DNA of 64,000 bases from CBDBLK01 sp965243145 (GCA_965243145.1 CBDEUB010000002.1:2666001-2730000); one strand, 5' to 3'. Shown: positions 50,855 to 59,838, counted from the stretch's first letter. Notes: generated by a model not told the origin, from the letters alone. Numbers and translations are program-made.

Positions 50855-51133
50855 ATGATTAAAGAGGTTCAACTGAGCAAACAGGCCGAAAGGGATTTGA
50901 AAAAAGTGCCTCTGGCCATACTCCGAAAGTTTGACTTTTGGGTTGATTCCATTGAGGAAATTGGCCTGCAAGAAACTCAAAAACTTAAAGGTTTTCACGA
51001 TGAACCTTTAAGGGGAAAGCGTAAGGGGCAGCGCTCTATTCGATTAAATAGGGCCTATCGTGCAATTTATAAAATTGTACGAAATAAAGTAAAATTTATT
51101 GAAGTGTTGGAGGTGAATAAACATGGGTATTAA
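50855..51133 (+). CDS. RelE/HigB-like toxin
   Basis: 92 residues of the RelE/ParE superfamily, HigB-like: VQLSKQAERDLKKVP at the start, LKGFHDEPLRGKRKGQRSIR and the AYRAIYKI core strands. Members are mRNA interferases that act at the ribosome, or gyrase poisons. No ribosome-binding site is visible and transcription probably starts at or near the ATG. Followed, with an 11-base overlap, by the HTH antitoxin gene: the toxin-first order of higBA. Confidence 0.8.
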   Translation: MIKEVQLSKQAERDLKKVPLAILRKFDFWVDSIEEIGLQETQKLKGFHDEPLRGKRKGQRSIRLNRAYRAIYKIVRNKVKFIEVLEVNKHGY

Positions 51134-51425
51134 AGCTAAGGATTTTCTTAATGAAATCAACAAAGGGCCTTCTACTTTTGGGCACTTGCTTTCTTCTCTA
51201 AGAGCGGCGGATGAAGTGAGTCAGACAGCATTGGCCAGGAAACTTGGCGTTTCCAGAGGCCTTATTTGTGATATTGAAAAAGGCCGTCGTACTATCTCAA
51301 TTGTTTTGGCCCTAAAGATTGCCAAAGTCATGGGGTATTCAGAAAAAGTGATTTTAAAAAGAGTTTTGGAAGACCAACTCAAGAGCGCTAAGGCCCATTT
51401 TAAAATCAAGATCGAGGCCGCTTGA
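51123..51425 (+). CDS. HigA-like HTH antitoxin
   Basis: 100 residues with an Xre/Cro-type HTH in the middle (QTALARKLGVSRGLICDIEK), as in HigA. It should bind the toxin and repress the shared promoter. GGAGGT in the toxin coding end serves as ribosome-binding site. The pair sits just outside attR, on the chromosome side. Confidence 0.8.
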   Translation: MGIKAKDFLNEINKGPSTFGHLLSSLRAADEVSQTALARKLGVSRGLICDIEKGRRTISIVLALKIAKVMGYSEKVILKRVLEDQLKSAKAHFKIKIEAA

Positions 51426-51454
51426 TTTATAGGCCCCTTTTTAGGGCCAAACAC

Positions 51455-51483
51455 TTGATTCAAATAATTATTTGAAGTATCCA
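51455..51483 (+). promoter_or_regulatory. promoter of variable-protein gene 2
   Basis: TTGATT (51455-51460) and TATCCA (51478-51483), 17 bases apart. Not shared with gene 1, whose homology starts just downstream (about 51490). Confidence 0.4.
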
Positions 51484-51527
51484 TCTCATAACAAAAGGCA
51501 AAGAACTGTCTTAAAAAAGGGGATATT

Positions 51528-52709
51528 GTGGGTTTTTTCAAGAATGTGGCCATGCTTAACGCTTCAAGTCTTTTTCTGTTTTCTCTGGCCTTGTGCCATT
51601 TGGTGACTGAGGTTCGCGCATCGAGAAAAGGGGACTGCCTGAAAATTCTCAGGAAACTGAATTGGGGAGGGATCGTCGATTCCCGTTGGGCGCTGGATGG
51701 TGTGGATAACATTCATGCCCAACTGGAATCCGTTGTGCGGCAGGGGAAAGGTGGCAATTTGGCGGAGGCGGCAGAGGTTTGGATGGGGCAGAGTGGGGAT
51801 GCGGAACTGAAAGCGGGTTTTTTGCTGACCCAAATTGGTTCCAAGCAGGGACGGTTTGAGCACTATTTAAAACTGGTTCCGGCGTCTAAACGGGAAGCGG
51901 TGTGGAGGATCATCAATAGGGACACCTCGTTTGGGGTGTTTAGGGATTTGGCGCAGAAGTCGGGTGTGGATGAAGCACTGTTTGATCGCGGAGTGCTGGA
52001 GAGTTTTCTCTTCCCCAGGAAGTTTTCGCCCACGGGAGGGAAGGAAGGTGCCAGGGAATTTATGATGGGGAATACTGGAGAAGAAGTCAGAGTGACTTTG
52101 ACCAAACCATTTGAAGGGCAGGCGACACAGGTGACGCAACTTCAGTATGCGCTGGTGATGGGAGAGAATCCGTCTTATTTTGTGGGCCCAGGGCAAGAAA
52201 TAGTGATGAATGGCAAGAAGATCAAGGTTGCCTTTAACCGTCCGGTGGAGAGCGTGCCGTGGGAGAATACCCAGAGGTTTGTGGAGAAATTAAATCAACT
52301 GCAAAACAATTACATTTATAGATTGCCGACGGAAGCGGAATGGGAGTATATGGCGCGAGGGGGTACGGAGAGCACTTACTCGTTTGGGAATGATAAGGGC
52401 GCACTTCCTCAACACGGATGGTCTTACGACAATTCGGATGGGCAGACTCACCTGGTGGCGAAACTTTCGCCCAACCCGTTTGGACTCTACGATGTGCACG
52501 GGAATGTGTGGGAGTGGGTGGAGGATGCGTACACTGCAAAGTTGTTGGGAGGGGTTGATCCACTGCAAGACTCCGGGCGCGACCGCGTCGTTCGTGGCGG
52601 CGGTTGGTACAGCGGCGCGCAGGACTTGCGTTCTGCGGATCGCTACGGCGTCGACCCTGGCCACGGGGGCAACAGTGTTGGTTTCCGCCTTTTAAGAGTT
52701 CCGCGTTAA
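51528..52709 (+). CDS. exported formylglycine-enzyme-fold protein 2, putative hypervariable protein
   Basis: 393 residues, GTG start. Paralogue of 20212-21399, nearly identical over most of its length, including the signal peptide, YDVHGNVWEWVEDAY and LRSADR. Differences pile up in the C-terminal RGGGWYSGAQDLRSADR region. The 3' end (GTTCCGCGTTAA) no longer contains the exact 26-bp att sequence, so the ICE could not use it. Expected to be surface-exposed or secreted and to bind a ligand through the variable C-type-lectin-like face. Confidence 0.85.
   Translation: MGFFKNVAMLNASSLFLFSLALCHLVTEVRASRKGDCLKILRKLNWGGIVDSRWALDGVDNIHAQLESVVRQGKGGNLAEAAEVWMGQSGDAELKAGFLLTQIGSKQGRFEHYLKLVPASKREAVWRIINRDTSFGVFRDLAQKSGVDEALFDRGVLESFLFPRKFSPTGGKEGAREFMMGNTGEEVRVTLTKPFEGQATQVTQLQYALVMGENPSYFVGPGQEIVMNGKKIKVAFNRPVESVPWENTQRFVEKLNQLQNNYIYRLPTEAEWEYMARGGTESTYSFGNDKGALPQHGWSYDNSDGQTHLVAKLSPNPFGLYDVHGNVWEWVEDAYTAKLLGGVDPLQDSGRDRVVRGGGWYSGAQDLRSADRYGVDPGHGGNSVGFRLLRVPR
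52569..52706 (+). other. putative DGR variable region of protein 2
   Basis: Counterpart of 21259-21396. At least ten codons differ, most at the first two bases of NNC/NNT codons, while intervening codons are unchanged. Confidence 0.55.
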
Positions 52710-52745
52710 TGTGGGGCAAGACTGCCCATAAATAAGGGAGAAGAG

Positions 52746-53171
52746 GTGAAAAATATTGCGTGTATTGTTTTCTTTTTGGGGTTGTCCCTCAATTGTTTTG
52801 GCGAAGAACTTATTAACTACTGTGGCCTAGACAATAACGGACGAGAAGAAATGATTGCATCGCTCTTAGGACTTGGGCCATCCACTGTGCTCACTTATCG
52901 CCATGTGAGACGGTTTGATTCCGAAATTCGCAGTCAATGCCCCAATCCCTATGAACTCTATGCGGGCCTCTCCGACGAGGGGAAGGCCATTCTTGAAGAG
53001 ATGTGCCGTCCTGGCCAAACCGACACTCCAGAGAAATGCGTAGAGGATTTTTTTGACCTGAGTCCCGTGTGCAAAGCGGTCAATTGTGCCTTGACTTCAA
53101 ATTGGTATAAAAAGTTTCGGGCCTATTTGAACCGGGAATTTGCAGCGGATTTAAACCGGGCCATGAAGTAG
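52746..53171 (+). CDS. exported cysteine-containing protein of unknown function
   Basis: 141 residues with a signal peptide (IACIVFFLGLSLNCFG) and six cysteines in the mature part, probably disulfide-bonded. GTG start behind GAAGAGG. Not recognised. It starts 36 bases after the variable-protein gene and could be cotranscribed with it, which makes an accessory role for that protein possible. Confidence 0.6.
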   Translation: MKNIACIVFFLGLSLNCFGEELINYCGLDNNGREEMIASLLGLGPSTVLTYRHVRRFDSEIRSQCPNPYELYAGLSDEGKAILEEMCRPGQTDTPEKCVEDFFDLSPVCKAVNCALTSNWYKKFRAYLNREFAADLNRAMK

Positions 53172-53219
53172 AGAACTTTGCATTGAGGCGGAGAAAATAG
53201 TGCGCTGAGCAAAGGCGTC

Positions 53220-53546
53220 ATGGCCTTTTTTGTCACCAGACAACGCTTGCAGTATTATTTGGAAAGCACAAATGGAGATTTAATTGTGGCCAAAGACGAA
53301 GATGCGATAAAAAATTATTTTGGTTATGAGTGGATAGTCCACCATCCTGATCTCTTGGGAGGCCAACCCACGGTCAAGGGAACGCGCATATCTGTCGCCC
53401 ATGTCTTGGAATGTCTTTCCATCGGAATGACGGCCAAAGATATTGCTCAAGATTATAAAGGTTTTCCCGAAGAGAGTGTGCCCGAAGTTTTAAAATTTGC
53501 TTCCGATCATCTCATAAAGTTCGCTTCAAACAATGTGGCCGCTTGA
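53220..53546 (+). CDS. DUF433 antitoxin-like protein
   Basis: 108 residues with a DUF433 domain: the motif HHPDLLGGQPTVKGTRISV, VLECLSIGMTAKDIAQDYKG and SVPEVLKFA. DUF433 proteins pair with PIN-like DUF5615 toxins (VapBC45-like), as here: the partner starts 12 bases downstream. Confidence 0.85.
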   Translation: MAFFVTRQRLQYYLESTNGDLIVAKDEDAIKNYFGYEWIVHHPDLLGGQPTVKGTRISVAHVLECLSIGMTAKDIAQDYKGFPEESVPEVLKFASDHLIKFASNNVAA

Positions 53547-53558
53547 TCACGACATTCC

Positions 53559-53897
53559 ATGTGGTTGCTTGATCATAACATTCCCCACGAATTGGCCATT
53601 TTCTTAAAGTCTCAAGGTATTGATTGCAGTACGGCCAAAGAAAAAAATTGGGAGACATTACGAAATGGGGAATTAGTTTCTTCCGCCTGGCGTTCAAGTT
53701 TTACTTGCATTGTGACCAAAGATGCCCTTTTTGTTCAATCCGCACAAAAAACAATGGTATCATTCCCCAAAATGGCCATCGTTTTTCTTACAATTCCCCA
53801 GTGTCGAGGAAAAGAATATCTCAAAAGATTTACCGAGCATTGGGAAATGGCCCCCATATCCCCACAAGCGGGGGCCATGATTCGTTGGCCTGAATAA
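53559..53897 (+). CDS. DUF5615 PIN-like toxin
   Basis: 112 residues of the DUF5615 PIN-like family: the first acidic residue is in WLLDHNIPHEL, and VTKDALF is the second motif. Predicted RNase toxin of the DUF433/DUF5615 pair. The motif near the middle is SSAWRSSFTCIVTKDALF, where many PIN domains have A..E..IVTxD, so activity may be reduced. Confidence 0.8.
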   Translation: MWLLDHNIPHELAIFLKSQGIDCSTAKEKNWETLRNGELVSSAWRSSFTCIVTKDALFVQSAQKTMVSFPKMAIVFLTIPQCRGKEYLKRFTEHWEMAPISPQAGAMIRWPE

Positions 53898-53899
53898 AA

Positions 53900-54343
53900 T
53901 TAGGGCGACCCTTGTACGATCGCTCTCGCAGAACATCCATCTCGATGATTGGCAATAATACCGCTATACAGTACGGAAGAGCAGTCACTCTTTCCAGCTT
54001 CAAAGCAGTACAGTATGGCCTTATTGATAGCGGAATCTTCGACACTCGCTAACTCTCCTCTGGTGCAATATCTTTTCGTGCTACTGCGGCCAAAGATAGA
54101 AGTGCGAGTCGATTCGGTCGCGCTGAATCTTCCCTGGCCGATGTCTTGTCTTATTTGTTTGAGGCAATCCAGACTTTCATCGAGGCCGGCCAGGGCCATT
54201 CTATTGTTGGTTTGAGTGTTTTGAGAGACCATGTATCGAATATTTTGAAGTTGTTGCTGCAAGCTCTCAAGCGAGGGTTCTGGGCAGGCAGAGAAGGCCG
54301 AGTGACTCAAAGAAAATAAAATGGCCAGAAATATAATTTGCAT
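53900..54343 (-). CDS. exported protein of unknown function
   Basis: 147 residues. Signal peptide (IIFLAILFSLSHSAFSA), then a helical part with a QQQLQNIRYM coiled-coil-like segment and a cysteine-rich second half (CLKQI, RYCTRG, YCFEAGKSDCSS, GCSAR). GGAGGT before the ATG. Not recognised. Tail-to-tail with the DUF5615 gene, 2 bases apart. Confidence 0.65.
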   Translation of the reverse strand: MQIIFLAILFSLSHSAFSACPEPSLESLQQQLQNIRYMVSQNTQTNNRMALAGLDESLDCLKQIRQDIGQGRFSATESTRTSIFGRSSTKRYCTRGELASVEDSAINKAILYCFEAGKSDCSSVLYSGIIANHRDGCSARAIVQGSP

Positions 54344-54543
54344 GGGTATACCTCCTGTTTAAGACTCTAATTGAGGGCATAAGAGTTCAAGTGAGAATGG
54401 TTTTATATTTTTTTAGGTTAGATTTGTCAAATGGGTTGAATCTCTTGGCCATAAAAGGCATGACAACTGGTGTCTGAAATGTCTTGATAGCAATTTTGAA
54501 ATATGGCATTATCCCCAGGGAATCCGCTTGAGAAGGGGGATAA

Positions 54544-55503
54544 ATGCTCACCAGCTTAGAAGAAATATGCGGGCCGCAACTGGCGGCGATTTTGGCCCAG
54601 GGAAGGGCGCGCTTTGAGGCGGAGAGGGAGCGGCGAATGCCTGAGTGGAAAGAGGGCCTTCCCCGCCTGGATGGCCACACCGTCAGTGTTGAGGTGAGTG
54701 GCCCCAACATAAAGCTGCAAACCGACAAGGCCTTGAGCGCTGAACAGAGTGCCGCCCTCACAAAGTGCGCGCGGGACTTGATGCCCTGGAAGAAGGGGCC
54801 ATTTCAATTTTTTGATCTGGAGATCGATGCCGAGTGGAGATCGGACGCCAAGTGGGATCGCCTGGCCCCCCACTTGCCCCCATTGCGGGGTGTGCGGGTG
54901 TTGGATGTCGGTTGCAACAACGGTTATTTTCTCTTCCGCATGATTGATCGGGAACCCGCGCTGCTCTTAGGGATAGACCCGGTGGCGGCCTTTAAAATCC
55001 AGTTCGACTTGATCCAACACTACGCCCGCCTGCCACACTTGTCTGTTGAACCGTTAGGCGTCGAACATGTGCACCTGATGCCTGGCCTTTTTGATCTTTG
55101 CCTGTGTCTGGGGGTGATCTATCATCACCGCAACCCCATTCAACAGTTGATCGGTTTGCGGGAGGCCTTGGCCCCCGGGGGGTGGCTCTTTTTGGAGAGC
55201 ATCGGCATCCCTGGCGGCGACTCCCACGCCCTCTTTCCCCCTGGCCGCTACGCCCGCATGGGCAATGTCTGGTTTGTGCCGACTGTGAGTTGCCTGGTGA
55301 ATTGGTTGCAGCGGGCGCGCTTTGTGGAAGTGCAAGTTTTGGCCGACACCCCTTCCAGCGAGTCCGAACAGAGGCCCACCGATTGGTGTCCTCCCGGGTA
55401 CCCGTCTCTGCGCCACTCCCTCGATCCCAACGATCCTGATCGAACCGTTGAAGGCCACCCCGCCCCTCGCCGCTTTTTATTGTCCGCCAGGAAGCGCGGG
55501 TGA
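54544..55503 (+). CDS. cmoB: tRNA U34 carboxymethyltransferase
   Basis: Transfers the carboxymethyl group of carboxy-SAM to 5-hydroxyuridine at tRNA position 34, giving cmo5U. 319 residues, normal. Signature regions: KKGPFQFFDLEIDAEWRSD, the SAM motif VLDVGCNNGYFLFRM, LCLGVIYHHRNP, and MGNVWFVPTVSCLVNW. The carboxy-SAM synthase gene cmoA is not adjacent. The final bases overlap the next gene (GTGA). Confidence 0.93.
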   Translation: MLTSLEEICGPQLAAILAQGRARFEAERERRMPEWKEGLPRLDGHTVSVEVSGPNIKLQTDKALSAEQSAALTKCARDLMPWKKGPFQFFDLEIDAEWRSDAKWDRLAPHLPPLRGVRVLDVGCNNGYFLFRMIDREPALLLGIDPVAAFKIQFDLIQHYARLPHLSVEPLGVEHVHLMPGLFDLCLCLGVIYHHRNPIQQLIGLREALAPGGWLFLESIGIPGGDSHALFPPGRYARMGNVWFVPTVSCLVNWLQRARFVEVQVLADTPSSESEQRPTDWCPPGYPSLRHSLDPNDPDRTVEGHPAPRRFLLSARKRG

Positions 55504-55886
55504 AGATGGAGCGGCCCAAACTTTTTGGTTGGTTTCTCTTTCTCTCTGGCCATGTGGCCTTGGGCGCAGGCATTGTGGGCATCTTTGTGCCCCTGTTGCC
55601 CACCACTCCCTTTATCATTTTGGCGGCCTATTGCTTTTCCCGCTCCAGTCCGCGCATGGAGGCGTGGCTATTGCGACAAAAACGCTTGGGGCCGCTTTTG
55701 CGGAATTGGAGAGAACACCGGGCCATATCCACCCGTGCCAAAATCATGGCCTCGGCGTGCATTGCTTTAGTCTTTGGCACAACTTTATTTTTGGGGGAGT
55801 GGCGCTGGCCAGTTCAAGCGGTGTTTTTGGCCACCGGAGCGGGAGTGCTGGGGTTTATTTGGACGAGGCCGAACCGTCCGCGCTAG
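55500..55886 (+). CDS. YbaN-family (DUF454) inner-membrane protein
   Basis: 128 residues with the YbaN/DUF454 signature GIVGIFVPLLPTTPFIILAAYCFSRSSP (only partly needed: LPTTPF is diagnostic), a HxxIS segment and two further membrane helices. Function of the family is unknown. GTG 55500 overlaps the cmoB stop; ATG 55506 is an alternative. Confidence 0.85.
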   Translation: MKMERPKLFGWFLFLSGHVALGAGIVGIFVPLLPTTPFIILAAYCFSRSSPRMEAWLLRQKRLGPLLRNWREHRAISTRAKIMASACIALVFGTTLFLGEWRWPVQAVFLATGAGVLGFIWTRPNRPR

Positions 55887-55992
55887 TTTTTTAGTCGGAC
55901 AAAACAAAAATTAGACGGCCCCGCCGGAAAGCGGTAGCATTTTTAGTGATCGTTTTTTTCAAAGCAGTCTTGGGCCAACAAGGAGGTGTACC

Positions 55993-57471
55993 GTGGACAA
56001 GTTCATGCAAAAAGTGGGAATTTTTCAAAAGGGCCTGGCCTTTATTCTTTGGGCCAGCATCTTTTCCATCAGTATTCATGCTCAAGAAGAAAATTTGCAG
56101 GCCGTGGAGCGCTATCAGCGCCTCTTAAAAGACCTGAGTTCTCTCCAAGTTTCCAAAAGCGCACAACCCTCTGTCCAGCACACCGTGAAAGGTATTCAAC
56201 GGGTTTCCGCCACCACTCAGGCCTTTGCCCTGTTGTGGGATGACGGTTCGGTGAGCACCTGGGGCCGCCACGCTACCAGAGAAGATATAAAGGCCGTGGC
56301 CCCGCGCCTGGAAGAGGGAGTCGAGCGCGTCTACTCCAACAATTTTGCCTTCGCCGCGCTTAAAGACGACGGTTCGGTAGTGACCTGGGGGCATCCCCTT
56401 TTTGGAGGAAATTCCTCCCTGGTGGCCCCCTATTTGGCCAGTGGAGTGACAAAAGTGGCCTCTACTTTTACCGCTTTCGCCGCTCTCAAAAATGACGGTT
56501 CGGTGGTGGCCTGGGGATACAGCGGGGGAGATGGCCACTTTCCATCTTCTTCTTTTGAGTCCCCAGTGCGGGACATTTATGCCAACGGTTACGCCTTTGC
56601 CGCCGTTTTGGAAGACCATTCGCTGGTGGCCTGGGGACACCCCTTTTACGGGGGCAATATGGGCCTGGCCTCTCTGGGCCTCTCGGAGGGAGTGGATCAA
56701 GTTTTTGCCACTGACTATGCCTTTGCCGCCGTCTTGGGAGACAGTTCAGTGGTTGCTTGGGGAGGCCGTCAATACGGAGGGGATGCCAGTTTAGTGGCCC
56801 CGTCTCTGGCCAAGCAAGTGGGCCGCATTTTTTCCAACGACTTTGCCTTTGCCGCTTTGGGAACAAACGACACAATCATCACCTGGGGGCATCCCTTGTA
56901 CGGGGGCAACTCCGATGCGGTGGCCACCGACTTGGTGGGGGTGAAAAAAGTTTATTCCACCGCCGGGGCCTTTGCCGCTTTCAAAAAGAATGAAGGTGCG
57001 GTGATCACTTGGGGGCATCGCCACCACGGAGGGGACAGCAGTGCCGTGGCCTCCGCCCTGGCCTCCGGTGTGAAAAAAGTGTACGCCAACGACTTTGCCT
57101 TTGCCGCGGTCAAAAAAGGGGGGGGCGTGATTACATGGGGACACCCGGACTTGGGGGGAAATTCCGCCCTGGTGGGTGCGCAATTGGCATCCCTCAATGT
57201 CGGGATTGATCGCATTGCCTCCACCTCTGGGGCCTTTGCCGCCCTGGCCAGTGGCCAGGTGATTGCTTGGGGGCACGAAAATTTGGGCGGAGATTCCAGT
57301 GCTGTGGCCTCCCACTTGGCCAGTGGAGTGGAGCGCCTCTATGCCAACGATTACGCCTTTGTGGCGATCAGGGAAGATGGCCTGGTGGTGACCTGGGGCC
57401 ATCTCGATTACGGCGGGGATTCCAGCGCGGCCTTTGGCCCACACCGGGATAACGCCATTCAAGTCGACTAA
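55993..57471 (+). CDS. exported RCC1-like repeat protein A
   Basis: 492 residues. Signal peptide (residues about 12-30, ending SIHA), a short helical linker, then about ten RCC1-like repeats of 38-42 residues with the core FAALKDDGSVVTWGHP-GG. RCC1/BLIP-II-like repeats form a beta propeller that binds proteins or carbohydrates. GTG start behind AAGGAGGT. It lies 26 bases before a second gene of the same kind; both are probably surface or periplasmic. The repeat DNA is itself highly similar, so recombination between units is likely. Confidence 0.85.
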   Translation: MDKFMQKVGIFQKGLAFILWASIFSISIHAQEENLQAVERYQRLLKDLSSLQVSKSAQPSVQHTVKGIQRVSATTQAFALLWDDGSVSTWGRHATREDIKAVAPRLEEGVERVYSNNFAFAALKDDGSVVTWGHPLFGGNSSLVAPYLASGVTKVASTFTAFAALKNDGSVVAWGYSGGDGHFPSSSFESPVRDIYANGYAFAAVLEDHSLVAWGHPFYGGNMGLASLGLSEGVDQVFATDYAFAAVLGDSSVVAWGGRQYGGDASLVAPSLAKQVGRIFSNDFAFAALGTNDTIITWGHPLYGGNSDAVATDLVGVKKVYSTAGAFAAFKKNEGAVITWGHRHHGGDSSAVASALASGVKKVYANDFAFAAVKKGGGVITWGHPDLGGNSALVGAQLASLNVGIDRIASTSGAFAALASGQVIAWGHENLGGDSSAVASHLASGVERLYANDYAFVAIREDGLVVTWGHLDYGGDSSAAFGPHRDNAIQVD

Positions 57472-57497
57472 AATGGGAGTGTGGCAGGGAGGCCTGA

Positions 57498-59171
57498 TTG
57501 AGATGCCTGGGTTTTTGGGGTGCGGTGCTTTTTCCAATTCTCGCCGTGGCCACTCCACAGGATTTGCCAAAGGGCCAAAAAGTCAGGCAGGTGCGGGATT
57601 TACATTCCCATGCGCGCCAGTTGTTGAGCACTTCCCGGAAAGAAGTCAAGGAGAAACTGACTCCTTCTGGCCCCGAACGGATCAGTAAAATTTATGCCAC
57701 CCAGGCGGCCTTTGCCGCCCTGGCGGCGGACGGTTCGGTGGTGTCCTGGGGCCGGCCTTTGTTTGGCGGGGATTCCAGTGCCGTTTCCTCCCTGCTGGCC
57801 AGGGGAGTGGTTCAGATTTTTGCTGGCCACGCCGCCTTTGCCGCCCTTAAAGAGGACGGTTCGGTGGTGACTTGGGGCAATCCTCTCATGGGTGGCAATC
57901 CCAATAGAACTGCCACTTACCTAATGAGCAGGGTCAAAAACATTTTTACCACCGGCAGGGCCTTTGCTGCCCTCAAAACCGACGGTTCGGTGGTGGCCTG
58001 GGGTGATCGTTACTACGGTGGAGATTTGAGTCCGGTGTCCGCCCGCCTCAAGGGTGGAGTGAGAGACATCGCCTCCAACGCCTTTGCCTTTGCCGCCCTC
58101 AAGGCCAATGGTTCGCTGGTGGCCTGGGGAGGGGCAAATTACGGCGGTAATCTGCGCTCTGTGGTCAACCGGCCGAGGAGGGGCGTGCGCCACATTTACG
58201 CCAATGATCACGCCTTTGTCGCCCTCAAGGATGACGGTTCGGTGGCCGCTTGGGGGGCCGCCGAACGGGGGGGCGAAGTCGGCGAGGCGGCCACCGCTTT
58301 GGCCCACGGAGTGAGGGAAATTATCCCTAACGCCCATGCTTTCGCCGCCCTCAAAACCGACGGTTCGGTGGTGGCCTGGGGGCATCCCTCTTTTGGCGGG
58401 AGGGTGGGCATCGTCGCCGACGACCTGGAGGGAGTGATTCGCATTGTCCCCGGAGAACGGGCCTTTGCCGCCCTCCGTGCCGACGGTTCGGTGGTGTTTT
58501 GGGGAGAACCCAAACAGAGGAGCAGTTTCCAATTGGTTTCCCACCAACTCACCAGCGGAGTCAAACGCATCTTTTCCAATGGCCTGGCCTTTGCCGCCCT
58601 CAAAACCGACGGCAGTGTGGCCACTTGGGGAGAGGGGGGGCGGGGGGGAAATGCCTACATGGTGGCCTCCCGTTTGCGCGGCGGAGTCAAAGACATTTTT
58701 TTCAATGCCCACGCCTTTGCCGCTCTCAAGGGCGATGGTTCCATTGAGGCCTGGGGCGACTCTGGCCGGGGGGGCAATTCCACATTGGGGCCATCCTCCC
58801 ACAGAGTGGCCAGTGTGGTCTCCAACCCCCACGCCTTTGCCGTCCGCCTCGCCGACGGTTCGGTGCGGGCCTGGGGCGACCCCCGCTACGGAGGCGACTT
58901 GGGATCAATCGTCTCCCAGGTGCAAAGCGGGGTGATGAAGATTGTCGCCAACCACTTTGCCTTTGTCGCCCTCAAGGGGGACGGCACTTTGGTGAGCTGG
59001 GGGCACGAACTCTCCGGCGGGGCCTCCAGTGCGGTTTTGCGCTGGATGGATCAAACGGAAAAAGGAGAAGTGGCCCAAGGGCGGACGGAGTGTTCCGATT
59101 CTCTCGATTTCAAACTGGACGCCGATGCCACCAAGTTGTGGCGGGAAAAGGAGAGAGTATTGGTATTTTGA
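57498..59171 (+). CDS. exported RCC1-like repeat protein B
   Basis: 557 residues with a TTG start behind GGGAGG, signal peptide (WGAVLFPILAVATP), and eleven RCC1-like repeats (FAALKTDGSVVAWGDRYYGG and similar). The repeats are more regular than in protein A, and several share long identical DNA (for example around GACGGTTCGGTGGTGGCCTG near 57980 and 58360), which indicates recent unit duplication or gene conversion. The C-terminus is a charged helix. Cotranscribed with protein A. Confidence 0.85.
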   Translation: MRCLGFWGAVLFPILAVATPQDLPKGQKVRQVRDLHSHARQLLSTSRKEVKEKLTPSGPERISKIYATQAAFAALAADGSVVSWGRPLFGGDSSAVSSLLARGVVQIFAGHAAFAALKEDGSVVTWGNPLMGGNPNRTATYLMSRVKNIFTTGRAFAALKTDGSVVAWGDRYYGGDLSPVSARLKGGVRDIASNAFAFAALKANGSLVAWGGANYGGNLRSVVNRPRRGVRHIYANDHAFVALKDDGSVAAWGAAERGGEVGEAATALAHGVREIIPNAHAFAALKTDGSVVAWGHPSFGGRVGIVADDLEGVIRIVPGERAFAALRADGSVVFWGEPKQRSSFQLVSHQLTSGVKRIFSNGLAFAALKTDGSVATWGEGGRGGNAYMVASRLRGGVKDIFFNAHAFAALKGDGSIEAWGDSGRGGNSTLGPSSHRVASVVSNPHAFAVRLADGSVRAWGDPRYGGDLGSIVSQVQSGVMKIVANHFAFVALKGDGTLVSWGHELSGGASSAVLRWMDQTEKGEVAQGRTECSDSLDFKLDADATKLWREKERVLVF

Positions 59172-59203
59172 GGTATAAAAATTGTCGTTTTGGAAACTCT
59201 ATT

Positions 59204-59467
59204 TTAAGCAGCACCCGATTCCTCTGAAACCAGTTTGCCCTCTCTAACGACCGTATTCCCGTGGATGCCGTATCCGTTAGGCCATTCTAGTGCCCCGTAA
59301 TCGACCCAAACTTGCAAAAACAACTGAATATCTCTCAAAGGCTCAATGGCCTCGCCATTTGTTTCGTGGACAAATGACATATCGTATTCATAAATTTCAC
59401 CATTTTCCATTTTGCAGACAAGTGAAAAATCATCTTTGGCCGTGACATCAAGAACTCGTCTTATCAT
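59204..59467 (-). CDS. DUF2442 protein
   Basis: 87 residues from ATG 59467. DUF2442 pattern: KDDFSLVCKMENGEIYEYDM, then a VWVDYGALEWPNGYGI segment. DUF2442 genes are regularly found after DUF4160 genes, as here with a 4-base overlap. Function unknown; the pair has the look of a toxin-antitoxin or accessory module. Confidence 0.8.
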   Translation of the reverse strand: MIRRVLDVTAKDDFSLVCKMENGEIYEYDMSFVHETNGEAIEPLRDIQLFLQVWVDYGALEWPNGYGIHGNTVVREGKLVSEESGAA

Positions 59468-59727
59468 CGGTCTGCTCCTTTTATTTTTTTGAATGTCCCC
59501 TCTTTTTTCATCGTTTCCCAATTATTCACCAGTTCAGTATGGTGTTCTCTGGCCCACTTCCTAATGATTTTATTTTGCTTTTTTGGTAAGTCGCCCTCCA
59601 TTATTTCTCCCGTTTCTATGTCGTAAATGGCAAAAAAACCTTGATAATCGGCATGGAAGTGAGGCCGTCCATGTTCCCTAAAAAACATCGTAATTCTAAT
59701 CCCAAAAAATCTCGATATTTCAGGCAC
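59464..59727 (-). CDS. DUF4160 protein
   Basis: 87 residues: MPEISRFFGIRITMFF followed by HGRPHFHADYQGFFAIYDI, diagnostic for DUF4160, and KWAREHHTELVNNW at the end. Precedes and overlaps DUF2442. Function unknown. 59728-59838 shows no gene. Confidence 0.85.
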   Translation of the reverse strand: MPEISRFFGIRITMFFREHGRPHFHADYQGFFAIYDIETGEIMEGDLPKKQNKIIRKWAREHHTELVNNWETMKKEGTFKKIKGADR

Positions 59728-59838
59728 TATTTCCCTTGTTTTTAGTTTGTGCTCTGTGTTTTAACAGGTTTTTTCTAAAATAACAAAAGTTTATTTTTTC
59801 CAAAGAGATAGAGACAAGGGCCAAAACTGCGCAGTATT

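Noticed and set aside
56200..59050. Regularly spaced DNA repeats
   Set aside because: They encode the RCC1-like protein repeats in frame; not a CRISPR array.
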